This document shows, piece after piece, positions 45,101 through 52,004 of a DNA stretch of 64,000 nucleotides. Origin of the DNA: Pseudomonas plecoglossicida NBRC 103162 = DSM 15088 (GTDB lineage: Bacteria > Pseudomonadota > Gammaproteobacteria > Pseudomonadales > Pseudomonadaceae). The DNA lies in NCBI RefSeq assembly GCF_000730665.1, contig NZ_BBIV01000023.1, forward strand, positions 25,241 to 89,240, given 5' to 3'. The position numbers and the translations under genes were made by a program. The notes under the pieces are model-generated. The model was not told the DNA's origin, ran no database searches, and saw only the letters and a list, made by a program, of their open reading frames with translations. The stretch's first letter is position 1, and the number at the start of each line of letters is the position of its first letter.

Positions 45101-46686
45101 TGCAGATGCCGGGTCATGACCTGCGTTGGCAGTTGGCTGCGCAATTGATCGGCAAGCAGTCGCTGCCGCGCGTTGCTCTGCCGGGCGTCGTCGAGTAGCA
45201 GGGCCTTCAACCTTTGCGGGTAGGTCGTGCCGATGTCCGCCTCGTCGATCAGGGCACGCAGCGCCGCAGTATCAAGCCAGGTGGGTATGGGTTGTCCATC
45301 GGTCGTTTCCAGCGTGACTCTCCCCGGCTTGAGCAGCCCAAGGTTGGCGATGGCCAGCTGCGTCAGGCTGAAGGTCACCGCTACCGTGGTGCCTTCGCTC
45401 ACCATTTGCCCTCCCACCGGAATTGCCGTGGCGGTGGTCTGGTGGTTGATCACTCTTACGGCAGCAGGGTCAAGGGTCGACGTGGGATGATCACGGCGAA
45501 TCAGTGCGCCAAGGCGCTCGCAGGCGAAGACTTGTGCGCTGGGTACGCCGTCCAGCCAGGTCTTGCCATCGGCGTCGGCACTGCTGCGGGCGACATCGGT
45601 CAGCATCGAGCTGTAGACGATCAGCGCCCTGGGGTTGCCATCGCGCATCCAGCCGGGGAATTGGTCGATGAGGCTTCCATGGCCCGCCAGGTCGTCCATG
45701 CTGCACAGGGGCGCCAGCGAGCCGAGGTGGTCCAGGGCATCTTCCAGTTGCTGGGCACTGCCTTGGGTATGAAAGGCGGTGGCGGCGATCTCGATGCCTT
45801 CGAGTTGCTGCTGCAGCAGGTTTGCAGCCTGCGCCTGGAACAGCTGCCGCTCGGGTGTGCCCAGTTTAACCGCGGGTGGTGACTTGGCGAGGATTGCTGG
45901 CCAGTGCTCGCTGATGGCTTCCAGCAAGCGCGTGCGGGAAGGGAAGGACAGCAATCGGCCCCCGGGGGTGAAGAGCAAGGTGAAGGGTGGGCGGCCAGGT
46001 GCGTCCGGGCGCTCGATCAAGACAGCGCTGACCAGGTTGGGGTCCAGCTGCCAGTCGGCGGAAAAATTGGTGACTACCGTCTGCAGCGTGATGCCGTGTT
46101 CGGCGCACAGCTTGAGCTGGTCGTCGTAGTTGGCGGGCGCTTCGGCGAGTGCCTCGAGCGTGGCTTGGGCGGCAGGCAGTTCATGCTTGGCAGCTGCCTC
46201 GGCCACCGCGCAGCGCAAGCGTTCCTGCAGATGCTTGCTCAGCCAGGACCAAGGGGTTTCACCGCTGCGGTCGGCCGCGCACCAGAAATCGACCAGTGCT
46301 GCGGTGAAATTGTCGAGAAGCAGCGGGCCGCATTCATTTATCAGGGCTTCGAGTCGCACCAGATCGACCGGCACCGGCTGCTCGGGTTCGATGCGCAGCT
46401 CGCGGCAGACGACATCCTGCCCTGAGGTCAGATTGAGGGTGGCGCGCAGGCAGAAACGCTCTGCCAGCAACTGATAGAGCGGGCGGACATAGGCGACACC
46501 TGGCACGGGGCCGAAACTGGCCAGTTGCAGACCCACTGGGTCGAGTGTGACGTCGAAGCCGTAGGCGGGCCATTGTTCCAGTAGCAGACGGGCGGCAACC
46601 TCGAACAGTCGAGGGCGGTTGGCGAAGGTCTGGGCGATCTGGCAGGGCAGCGTGGTGTTGCGACGTAGCCTGTTGACAGGGGGCAT
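42151..46686 (-). CDS. Giant DUF6543/dermonecrotic-toxin-like protein, no NEL or LRR region
   Basis: This 1511-aa protein begins with the pattern common in Pseudomonas dermonecrotic-toxin-type proteins (IAQTFANRPRLFEVAARLLL, then LDPVGLQLASFGPV). The middle (about residues 290-840) contains mixed alpha/beta and helical sequence. A Lys/Glu-rich, probably coiled-coil region runs from about 915 to 1250. The extreme C-terminus has HWFAHFHYPAMNTRQADYTA and GHLKTAEQRYERGR, a segment I recall from related DUF6543 proteins. I see no LRRs, no CxD NEL motif and no known catalytic motif, so the activity is unknown. It is minus-strand, between the acyl-CoA operon and the dksA-like gene. The N-terminus has no signal peptide. 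The ATG lies within a 7-10 bp hairpin. Confidence 0.82.
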   Translation of the reverse strand: MPPVNRLRRNTTLPCQIAQTFANRPRLFEVAARLLLEQWPAYGFDVTLDPVGLQLASFGPVPGVAYVRPLYQLLAERFCLRATLNLTSGQDVVCRELRIEPEQPVPVDLVRLEALINECGPLLLDNFTAALVDFWCAADRSGETPWSWLSKHLQERLRCAVAEAAAKHELPAAQATLEALAEAPANYDDQLKLCAEHGITLQTVVTNFSADWQLDPNLVSAVLIERPDAPGRPPFTLLFTPGGRLLSFPSRTRLLEAISEHWPAILAKSPPAVKLGTPERQLFQAQAANLLQQQLEGIEIAATAFHTQGSAQQLEDALDHLGSLAPLCSMDDLAGHGSLIDQFPGWMRDGNPRALIVYSSMLTDVARSSADADGKTWLDGVPSAQVFACERLGALIRRDHPTSTLDPAAVRVINHQTTATAIPVGGQMVSEGTTVAVTFSLTQLAIANLGLLKPGRVTLETTDGQPIPTWLDTAALRALIDEADIGTTYPQRLKALLLDDARQSNARQRLLADQLRSQLPTQVMTRHLQHGHPSLLAIIAVEQLFAPLPDEHDQWVMRPLGLLRTMDAAPDHPRNAWLLENDTLPGQSCLLYRPLHHEPIVEFRDRLALLVALGESGELQDDIIHRLPEEDRRVYKHGGFMEPHIFFPLEDDWAVAPSKPAPVTLSREAPVVDVARAIYEACVEEALHNFKERSASSDEARWQRWEELGWLLLNTVLPFVEGPVAEAAWLVQMETAFAHLMQANEDNQPGDRSADWIALLVNVAFLIFNHAMERMEQEHPLDATLPPGQQQALTPAPVVVTSPTETRLDFSWAQPTLKLDSKQASALDKLRVDISVDTLGSAVPSGPMRGLYLHADQLYSRVEGKVYKVQIDTVSEQFRIVGAADGNALGPWLRRDEAGRWQLDLGLRLKGGMPPRKQIARSKDAIRKSTEELAKRLVSDSKSIVERIPELRKVSTLGQGSDEPRVIRGCLEKLQVFETFIAEHIQRLHELNARTPVQEYKVKRAGTLFHQLECQLQIRELQLRLYKPERTQLTGMIDRLVELSPADIVILRKRLEDTGTLIDQLFDNATAFNLCLEQMRRLAGPSQPKVAEMLSKIEPHKGSWTILHWRFIRCENRFDRLILDEEHNEGIWLLRAWRNIDLAISQYVQLHKQANASDEVMRRVLQSIASNLDNARTRLSALADAFGKDHVPTLLNDLRRDVNAISTSVDFERSEYPGNDERSTISQLNEQLPGLIETRDDGLLLGQPRTDDNDIIDIPGVDNDSVSTAYKREDDQWVAVDAAATNKTKTTPGKAPAKLKTLLKQSTRLLDGARKEVALMQSKKANTYIPVDIQDSLLGHRARLDEHRAAIELRLTRDNQTDEGTPGADAAMNIKAIEDMSSTLADQATAQRARVALLQAPRMGELQFLLEREQVVIESTGPRHRLAKVAGRSDDYLEEFVIRHQNQAHWFAHFHYPAMNTRQADYTAGHLKTAEQRYERGRLVKNPDGREIEVYRSPIDRAAANAYFFTG

Positions 46687-46718
46687 AGCGGCAGTCTCGG
46701 TGAGGGTCCTGCCGCCAT
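46684..46718 (-). promoter_or_regulatory. Inverted repeat at the start codon of the DUF6543 giant
   Basis: Immediately upstream of the ATG (46686-46684), GCGGCAG and CTGCCGC (plus-strand 46709-46715 and 46688-46694) are perfect complements with a 14-base loop. A G-U pair and two further pairs would extend the stem into the A and U of the start codon. The loop length equals that in front of the first LRR-NEL gene. There is no clear Shine-Dalgarno sequence in the right arm. Confidence 0.4.
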
Positions 46719-47027
46719 TGGGTCGTCTGGGCTAAGGCCTGCGGTACTACAGGTCTACTGCCAAGGGAGGCAAGCCGGTGGGGTAGTGGGTTACTGACTT
46801 TTCTGCCACTGTCCGGTTGTCTTATCGGAAAATGACAGCCGGCAGGCAGATTCCACCTCATTTCGGTCAAATCCACCGTCATTGGTGTTGCCCCTGGCGA
46901 CGCGGCGCCTTAGACTTCCGCCCCCTGTAAAAGAGTGCCAGTTGGCGCTTGAAGAATTCCGCTGCCGATGCCAGTGCGTCGGCGGCACCTGAATTGCCCA
47001 AATGCACATTTTTTCATAGAGATATCG
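46687..47027. other. 341-base intergenic region between divergent genes
   Basis: This gap separates the start of the DUF6543 giant (minus) from the dksA-like gene (plus), so both promoters should lie here. Apart from the hairpin at the giant's start and a T-rich stretch before the dksA-like gene (TTTTTTCATAGAGATA, about 47009), I find no convincing promoter, small gene or RNA gene. Confidence 0.5.
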
Positions 47028-47432
47028 ATGACCAAGGAACAGTTGCTGGCCATGTCGGCCGATGACTACATGAACGCTGATCAGCTGGCATTCTTCACTG
47101 CCCTGCTGCAGGCGATGAAAGTCGAAACCCATGAACGCATCGAGCTGAGCCGCGCCACCATCGAAGGCCTGGACACCCCGTCGGACCCTGCCGATGTGGC
47201 GTCGGTCGAAGAGGAGCGTAGCTGGCTGGTCAACGCCATCGATCGCGACCAGCGCTTGTTGCCGCAGCTGGAAATGGCGCTTGATCGTATCAATGACGAG
47301 AGCTTTGGCTGGTGCGATGACAGTGGTGAGCCAATCGGTCTCAAGCGTCTTTTGATCAGCCCGACCACCAAGTACTGCATCGAAGCGCAAGAGCGACACG
47401 AGCAGCTCGACCGCCACCAGCGTCAGGTCTGA
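47028..47432 (+). CDS. DksA/TraR-family transcription factor with only two of four zinc-finger Cys
   Basis: This 134-aa protein binds RNA polymerase in the secondary channel like DksA. The coiled-coil tip motif DPADVAS corresponds to the DxxDxA tip of DksA needed for transcriptional effects. The C-terminal finger reads WCDDSGEPIGLKRL and KYCIEAQ: the first Cys of each CxxC pair is kept, the second is Ser or Ala. P. aeruginosa DksA2 shows the same two-Cys condition and works without zinc. I therefore read this as a DksA2-like, zinc-independent paralogue, not the main DksA. No Zur-like site was recognised upstream. A hairpin terminator follows. Confidence 0.85.
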   Translation: MTKEQLLAMSADDYMNADQLAFFTALLQAMKVETHERIELSRATIEGLDTPSDPADVASVEEERSWLVNAIDRDQRLLPQLEMALDRINDESFGWCDDSGEPIGLKRLLISPTTKYCIEAQERHEQLDRHQRQV

Positions 47433-47448
47433 TCGCACGCGGTGCGCC

Positions 47449-47479
47449 AAGCCCCATGGAGTGATCCTTGGGGCTTTTT
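47449..47479 (+). terminator. Rho-independent terminator of the dksA-like gene
   Basis: AAGCCCCA (47449-47456) pairs with TGGGGCTT (47469-47476) across a 12-base loop and runs into a TTTTT tract. It starts 16 bases after the stop codon. Confidence 0.85.
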
Positions 47480-47618
47480 GCGTTTCTGGCGCCAGGGGGT
47501 CGTCTGGCTTTGTTGCTCAGGGTGCAATGCTGCTGTACAGCAATGTGCTGTTTCTTCCCCAATGGCGGGCGTATCATGGTCATATCGTTAGGGTGCTACT
47601 TATATTCCGGAGGGAATG

Positions 47619-47813
47619 ATGAATAGCCGAGTCGATGTGGCCGTGATGATCGGCACAGGCGTGCCAGCAACGCTGCAAGCGCTGGGCAAGCGCATTTGCT
47701 GGGTGGTATTGGTCAATGGTGAGCGCCGTGGTACGGCATTCGCGACCCGTGAAGAGGCCCTGGAATGCCAGGCCGCCTGGTTGAAACAGTTGCAAAAAGC
47801 CGAGGCCGCCTGA
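47619..47813 (+). CDS. Small hypothetical protein
   Basis: This 64-aa protein (MNSRVDVAVMIGTGVPATLQ, then CWVVLVNGERRGTAFATREEALECQAAWLKQLQ) has a helix-strand-strand-helix look and no membrane segment. It has a strong GGAGG ribosome site (47609-47613), five bases before the second of two adjacent in-frame ATGs (47616 and 47619); the second is preferred. I know of similar small Pseudomonas proteins without function. It is monocistronic as far as can be seen. Confidence 0.6.
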   Translation: MNSRVDVAVMIGTGVPATLQALGKRICWVVLVNGERRGTAFATREEALECQAAWLKQLQKAEAA

Positions 47814-48169
47814 CGCGGAGCAATAAATGTGCTTTTGCGCTCGACGGATTTCGGTGTTTTCGTGCATATTTGATCCCCGGTAATGCGCTGCTTGATGCCC
47901 GCGCCCGATGATGGGCGTGCAGTTATCTATCGCATCTTTCTGGCGGATGTATTTGTCAGACTTTACGCTTCCCGCTCCGGGAACATGTCTAGCGGCTATA
48001 TAAAGCCCGGGTCTGACAAGCTCGTGTAAAATTTCCTGCCTGTTGCATCGTCAGCAGGCACAGACGTTTCGCGCATCGCTTGATTACTCTTTTGCCTATC
48101 GAAATGAATATGGCCGCATCTCGCTGAGGTCGAGTGAGGGCGGATGTCACCGGTCTGAGGATTACTTCA
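47814..48169. other. 356-base intergenic region
   Basis: This lies between two small plus-strand genes. It contains a short hairpin (CGCCC 47902-47906 / GGGCG 47913-47917), an AT-rich TATATAAAG at about 47997 and, near the end, the GAGG ribosome site of the next gene. Short open frames on the minus strand here look like chance. I cannot identify a clear promoter or RNA gene. Confidence 0.45.
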
Positions 48170-48640
48170 TTGGCAGTCAGTACACTCGATACCCATGCCT
48201 TGTTCGCACTTGGCGATTTGCGCGGTAAGTTGGCCAAGCTGTTTCAAGGTCGTTTCATTTATGTCACCGAACAGAACCCCGAAGGCCTGTACATGGCCGA
48301 AATCGACACTGAGAGTGCGTTGGTGGTCGATGACAAGCAGCGACTGGAGTTGAAGGTGGGCGATCATTTCCGGGCGGCGGTTTTGCCGAGCCGGGAAGGT
48401 GGCAAACTGGAAATGCGCTTTCGTGAAATCAAGCTCAATGTCTATGGCCTGGGCGACTATGCCTTTGTTTCGGTGCCGGAAGGCGAGGGCATCGTCTTTC
48501 GTGACGGCCATGGCGTGATGCTGGTGTTCGCAGCCCAGCAGCAAGTGCAGGAGGGCCTGGGCAAATTGCTCAAGGCTGTTACCGGCAAGGTCGCGAAATG
48601 GCGCAAGGGCGAACTCATCACTTTCAAGGCCAGTGAATGA
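48170..48640 (+). CDS. Conserved hypothetical protein, probable TTG start
   Basis: This 156-aa soluble protein (LAVSTLDTHALFALGDLRGKLAKLFQGRF onwards) has alternating strands and no membrane helix, Cys or known catalytic motif. A PilZ-like or other small beta-barrel fold is possible but not supported by motifs. The TTG at 48170 was chosen because GAGG lies nine bases upstream and no ATG occurs before residue 42. A GTG at 48134 would add 12 poorly conserved-looking residues. Its stop overlaps the ATG of the next small gene by 4 bases, so the two are translationally coupled. Confidence 0.6.
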   Translation: MAVSTLDTHALFALGDLRGKLAKLFQGRFIYVTEQNPEGLYMAEIDTESALVVDDKQRLELKVGDHFRAAVLPSREGGKLEMRFREIKLNVYGLGDYAFVSVPEGEGIVFRDGHGVMLVFAAQQQVQEGLGKLLKAVTGKVAKWRKGELITFKASE

Positions 48641-48849
48641 CTGATCAGGGTGAAGTGCCTGGCACTCGTGCGGCGTTTCATCGGCAGCACCAGGCGCGGG
48701 CGACGGCCCAGGCCGAATCCCTGTTGGCTCGACGTGAAGACCTGCAGGGTGCCTGGTTGAACTGGGTGGCCGCGCAGTTGTACCAGCTTCGCCCGGCACC
48801 CTATGCGGCCATGGTGCGGCGGGAGTTGCAGCGCCTTACCCAGTCGTGA
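48637..48849 (+). CDS. Small conserved hypothetical protein
   Basis: This 70-aa, mostly helical, Arg/Gln-rich protein (RAAFHRQHQARATAQAESLLARREDLQGAWLNWVAAQLYQLRPAPYAAMVRRELQRL) has no signal peptide. The ATG overlaps the stop of the 156-aa gene by 4 bases (ATGA), which supports it as a real co-expressed gene despite its size. It converges on the mrp operon, ending 12 bases before the mrpG stop. Function unknown. Confidence 0.6.
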   Translation: MTDQGEVPGTRAAFHRQHQARATAQAESLLARREDLQGAWLNWVAAQLYQLRPAPYAAMVRRELQRLTQS

Positions 48850-48861
48850 GGTTGGCGCCAC

Positions 48862-49227
48862 TCAGTTTCCGCGATGCCCGCCGCTGCTTGTTTCCTCCGG
48901 CACCGCCTCCTTGGCCATGCGTTTGCGAAACAGCGCTGCGCGAGCCAGCAGCAGGGTGGTGACGGGCACGGTAATGGACAGCAGGATGGGAATCAGCCAG
49001 GCGTGCAGCACCGGGCTTTGCTTGATCCACGAAAAGTAGATGATCGAAGCCAGCGCTACGCACCATGCGCCGATGGTCGAGGCCAGCGCAGGTGGGTGCA
49101 TTCGCTGGAAATAGTCTTTCAGCCGCAGCAGCCCGATTGCACCGATCAGGGCGAACAGGCTGCCAATCAGCAACAGTGTCGCGGTGAGCAGTTCCAGCCA
49201 GAACGGCAGTTCAAGGGTTTCGTTCAT
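48862..49227 (-). CDS. mrpG: Na+(K+)/H+ antiporter subunit G
   Basis: MrpG (121 aa) is a small subunit with three transmembrane helices (ATLLLIGSLFALIGAIGLLRL at the start). It carries the family pattern RLKDYFQRMHPPALASTIGAW. It is the last gene of the six-gene mrp operon, overlapping mrpF by 4 bases. The Mrp complex exchanges cytoplasmic Na+ (or K+) for protons and helps in salt and alkaline tolerance. Confidence 0.93.
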   Translation of the reverse strand: MNETLELPFWLELLTATLLLIGSLFALIGAIGLLRLKDYFQRMHPPALASTIGAWCVALASIIYFSWIKQSPVLHAWLIPILLSITVPVTTLLLARAALFRKRMAKEAVPEETSSGGHRGN

Positions 49228-49502
49228 TCGATCACCTCACCACGCAGCAGAAACTTGGCCAGGGCAAACGAGCCGACGAAGCCGAACAGCGCAATCAGCA
49301 GGGCACCTTCAAAGTACGTGTCGCTGGCATAACGAATGCCCAGTACCAGCATCATCAGCATGCCCAGAATATACAGGTAGTCCAGCGCCAGTACCCGGTC
49401 CTGGGCGGACGGGCCGCGAAACACCCGTATCAGCGCCAGGCCCATGGCCAGGGCAAAGATGAACAGGCTGGCAAGGACTGCATTGGCGAGCAGGCCTGTC
49501 AT
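49224..49502 (-). CDS. mrpF: Na+(K+)/H+ antiporter subunit F
   Basis: MrpF (92 aa) has three transmembrane helices and the conserved IRVFRGPSAQDRVLALDYL segment after the first helix. Its start overlaps the mrpE stop and its stop overlaps the mrpG start, each by 4 bases. Confidence 0.93.
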   Translation of the reverse strand: MTGLLANAVLASLFIFALAMGLALIRVFRGPSAQDRVLALDYLYILGMLMMLVLGIRYASDTYFEGALLIALFGFVGSFALAKFLLRGEVIE

Positions 49503-49987
49503 TCGAAGATCTCCATCAGCGGGCGTTCATAGGTGTGTTTGAAGTGTTCGATGAAGGCCGCTTCATCCTCCAGGTCGAACACGTGCAGCAGCAGTACGCT
49601 GCGGTCCAGGGCCAGTTCGGACCAGACGGTGCCGGGCACTACGGTGGTGATCATCGACAGGGCCGCCAGGCCATGGGCGTCGTGCAGATCCAGCGGGATG
49701 TGCACGAAGGCCGAGCGCGGGGGCTGCTGGCCGGCACGCAATACGCCGCGGGCGACCAGCAAGTTGGAGGCAATCACATCGATACCGACACGCGCGATCA
49801 ACTTGGCAACCACCAGCGGCCGTCGCACATGGGCGCGTTGCGGGCGCAAGGGTGCCATCAGCAGTGGGGCAGCCAGTCCTAATGCGGCGCCGAGCAACAG
49901 GTTGCCAGGGCTGACCGACAGGTTCAGCAGCAACCACAAGCCGAACAGCGCCAAGGACAGCAGCGGAGCGGGGAATATTCGGCTCAT
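49499..49987 (-). CDS. mrpE: Na+(K+)/H+ antiporter subunit E
   Basis: MrpE (162 aa) has N-terminal transmembrane helices and a cytoplasmic C-terminus with the family motif ALSMITTVVPGTVWSELALDRSVLLLHVFD. The ATG at 49987 overlaps the mrpD stop by 4 bases; longer frames upstream lie inside mrpD. Confidence 0.93.
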   Translation of the reverse strand: MSRIFPAPLLSLALFGLWLLLNLSVSPGNLLLGAALGLAAPLLMAPLRPQRAHVRRPLVVAKLIARVGIDVIASNLLVARGVLRAGQQPPRSAFVHIPLDLHDAHGLAALSMITTVVPGTVWSELALDRSVLLLHVFDLEDEAAFIEHFKHTYERPLMEIFE

Positions 49988-51663
49988 GGCTGCACCTGCT
50001 GTTCGGGCGTGGTCGGGCCGGGAATGGGGCGTGCTGCCATCACCGCTTCGATATAGCGCTCTGGCGTCTGCAGGCTGGCGGCGGTGTCCTGGGTATAGCG
50101 CAGCAGAGGCTCGGCCCTGAAGCTGAGGATGATGCACAGGCCCAACAGGACCACGATCGGCAAGCATTCATAGCGACGCAATACAGGCGAAGGGCGTTCT
50201 TCTGGCTTCCAGAAACGCTGGATGCCCACGCGGCCAAAGGCGATCAACGACGCCATGCCTGACAGTACCAGCAAGGCCACCAGGCCCCAGCCGGCTGCAG
50301 GCAGTGGTTGCTCGGCCGGAACACCTAGCCCCAACGGATTGAACAGGGCACTGATCAGGTTGAGTTTGCCGACGAAACCCGAAAGTGGCGGCATGCCGAT
50401 GATCAGCAAGGCGCAGGCAATGAAGCTGAGGCCGAGGAAGGCCATGGTCCAAGGGATGATCTGGCCGATCACGACCTTTTGCTCGTCGTCGAGGTTGATA
50501 CCTTTGGGCGGGTGCAAGGACTCGAGCGGCGACGGCATGACGCCTTCTTCATCATCCAGCGGTGCTTCGTTGGCCGAGCGCGAGCGCTCGATCAGCTCGG
50601 CGAGCAGGAACAGCGCGCACAGCGCCAAGGTCGAGTTCACCAGGTAGAACAACGCTGCGCCGGTCAGGGCTGGCTGGGCGAAGCCGACGGCACCGAGCAG
50701 GGTGCCGGCGGAGACCAGGATGCTCAGGGCGGCCATTCGCTCCAGGCGCTGGGCCGCCAATATCGACACTGCCGCGACGGCCAAGGTTGCCAGACCGCCA
50801 TAGACCAGCCATTGCCCACCAAAATGCGCCGATGCGCCCGCCTGTCCGGAAAACAGCAGCGTCCACAAGCGCAGTACGGCGTACAGCCCGACCTTGGTCA
50901 TGATGGCAAACAGTGCAGCGACCGGTGCACTGGCCGAGGCGTAGGCGGGGACAAGCCAGAAGTTCAGTGGCCAGATTCCGGCTTTCACCAGAAACGCCAT
51001 GGCCAGCACCGCAGCCCCGGCATGCAGGAGGCCGCGGTCGGCTTCCGGCACCAGCGGAATCTTCAGGGCCAGGTCGGCCATGTTGAGGGTACCGGTAACA
51101 CCGTAGAGCATGGCCGCGCCGATCAGGAACAGCGACGAGGCAAACAGGTTGATGGCGATGTAATGCAAGCCTGCTCGAACCCGCGCTCGACCCGAGCCAT
51201 GCAGCAGCAGGCCGTATGAGGCCGCCAGAAGCACTTCGAAGAATACGAACAGGTTGAACAGGTCGGCGGTGAGGAAGGCACCGTACAGGCCCATCAGCTG
51301 GATCTGGAACAAGGCGTGGAAGCTGGCGCCTGCGCTGTCCCAGCGGGCGCGGGCGAACAGCAGCGCGCTGACGCCGATGACTCCGGTCAGCGTCAGTAGC
51401 AGTGCCGAGAGGTGATCGAGCACCAGCACGATGCCGAAAGGCGCAGGCCAGTTGCCGGGCAGGTAGACGCCGATCGACTCCGCCTGACCGTGGGTGCGTA
51501 CCCACAACAGCAAGCAGATCGCGATCGCCAGGCCTGTGACGGTGGAAAGCAAATTCAGGCGTGCTTTGAGCTGGCGATGCTTCTCGCCCAGCAACAGCAT
51601 CACTGCCGCCGTCAGCAACGGTAGCAGGATGGGGGCGACGATCAGTTGACCCATGGACGTCAT
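49984..51663 (-). CDS. mrpD: Na+(K+)/H+ antiporter subunit D (NuoN/NuoM-like)
   Basis: MrpD (559 aa) is a proton-translocating, complex-I-related membrane subunit with about 14 transmembrane helices. Characteristic residues lie in LFNLFVFFEVLLAASYGLLL (conserved Glu), LVKAGIWPLNFWL (Lys) and IMTKVGLYAVLRL (Lys). A hydrophilic insertion at about residues 365-395 (SRSANEAPLDDEEGVMPSPL) is seen in the gammaproteobacterial group. The ATG at 51663 overlaps mrpC by 4 bases. Confidence 0.95.
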   Translation of the reverse strand: MTSMGQLIVAPILLPLLTAAVMLLLGEKHRQLKARLNLLSTVTGLAIAICLLLWVRTHGQAESIGVYLPGNWPAPFGIVLVLDHLSALLLTLTGVIGVSALLFARARWDSAGASFHALFQIQLMGLYGAFLTADLFNLFVFFEVLLAASYGLLLHGSGRARVRAGLHYIAINLFASSLFLIGAAMLYGVTGTLNMADLALKIPLVPEADRGLLHAGAAVLAMAFLVKAGIWPLNFWLVPAYASASAPVAALFAIMTKVGLYAVLRLWTLLFSGQAGASAHFGGQWLVYGGLATLAVAAVSILAAQRLERMAALSILVSAGTLLGAVGFAQPALTGAALFYLVNSTLALCALFLLAELIERSRSANEAPLDDEEGVMPSPLESLHPPKGINLDDEQKVVIGQIIPWTMAFLGLSFIACALLIIGMPPLSGFVGKLNLISALFNPLGLGVPAEQPLPAAGWGLVALLVLSGMASLIAFGRVGIQRFWKPEERPSPVLRRYECLPIVVLLGLCIILSFRAEPLLRYTQDTAASLQTPERYIEAVMAARPIPGPTTPEQQVQP

Positions 51664-52004
51664 TCGTCACGCTCCCGGCCATCCACGTGGTCGGTACCGG
51701 TGAGGCCTCGCGATGCCAGCAGCACGACCAGGAACAAGGCGGTCATGGCGAAGCTGATGACGATCGCGGTCAGCACCAGCGCCTGGGGCAGCGGGTCGGT
51801 GTAATGCAGGAGATCCTGGGGCACCCCATCCTTGATGATCGGCTCCTTGCCGATGAACAGGCTGCCCATGCTGAAGATGAACAGGTTGACCCCGTACGAC
51901 AGCAGGCACAGGCCCATGATCACCTGATAGGTTCGAGGGCGCAGGATCAACCACACCCCAGAGGCGGCCAGCACACCGATGGCGACTGCTATGACTTCTT
52001 CCAT
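51660..52004 (-). CDS. mrpC: Na+(K+)/H+ antiporter subunit C (NuoK-like)
   Basis: MrpC (114 aa) has three transmembrane helices homologous to NuoK. The motifs MGLCLLSYGVNLFIFSMG and DPLPQALVLTAIVISFAMTA are present. Its ATG shares one base with the mrpA stop (TGATG), so it is translated by re-initiation. Confidence 0.95.
   Translation of the reverse strand: MEEVIAVAIGVLAASGVWLILRPRTYQVIMGLCLLSYGVNLFIFSMGSLFIGKEPIIKDGVPQDLLHYTDPLPQALVLTAIVISFAMTALFLVVLLASRGLTGTDHVDGRERDE

Noticed and set aside
47989..48237. 82-codon minus-strand frame in an intergenic region
   Set aside because: It overlaps the start of a better-supported plus-strand gene and has neither a ribosome site nor recognisable sequence.
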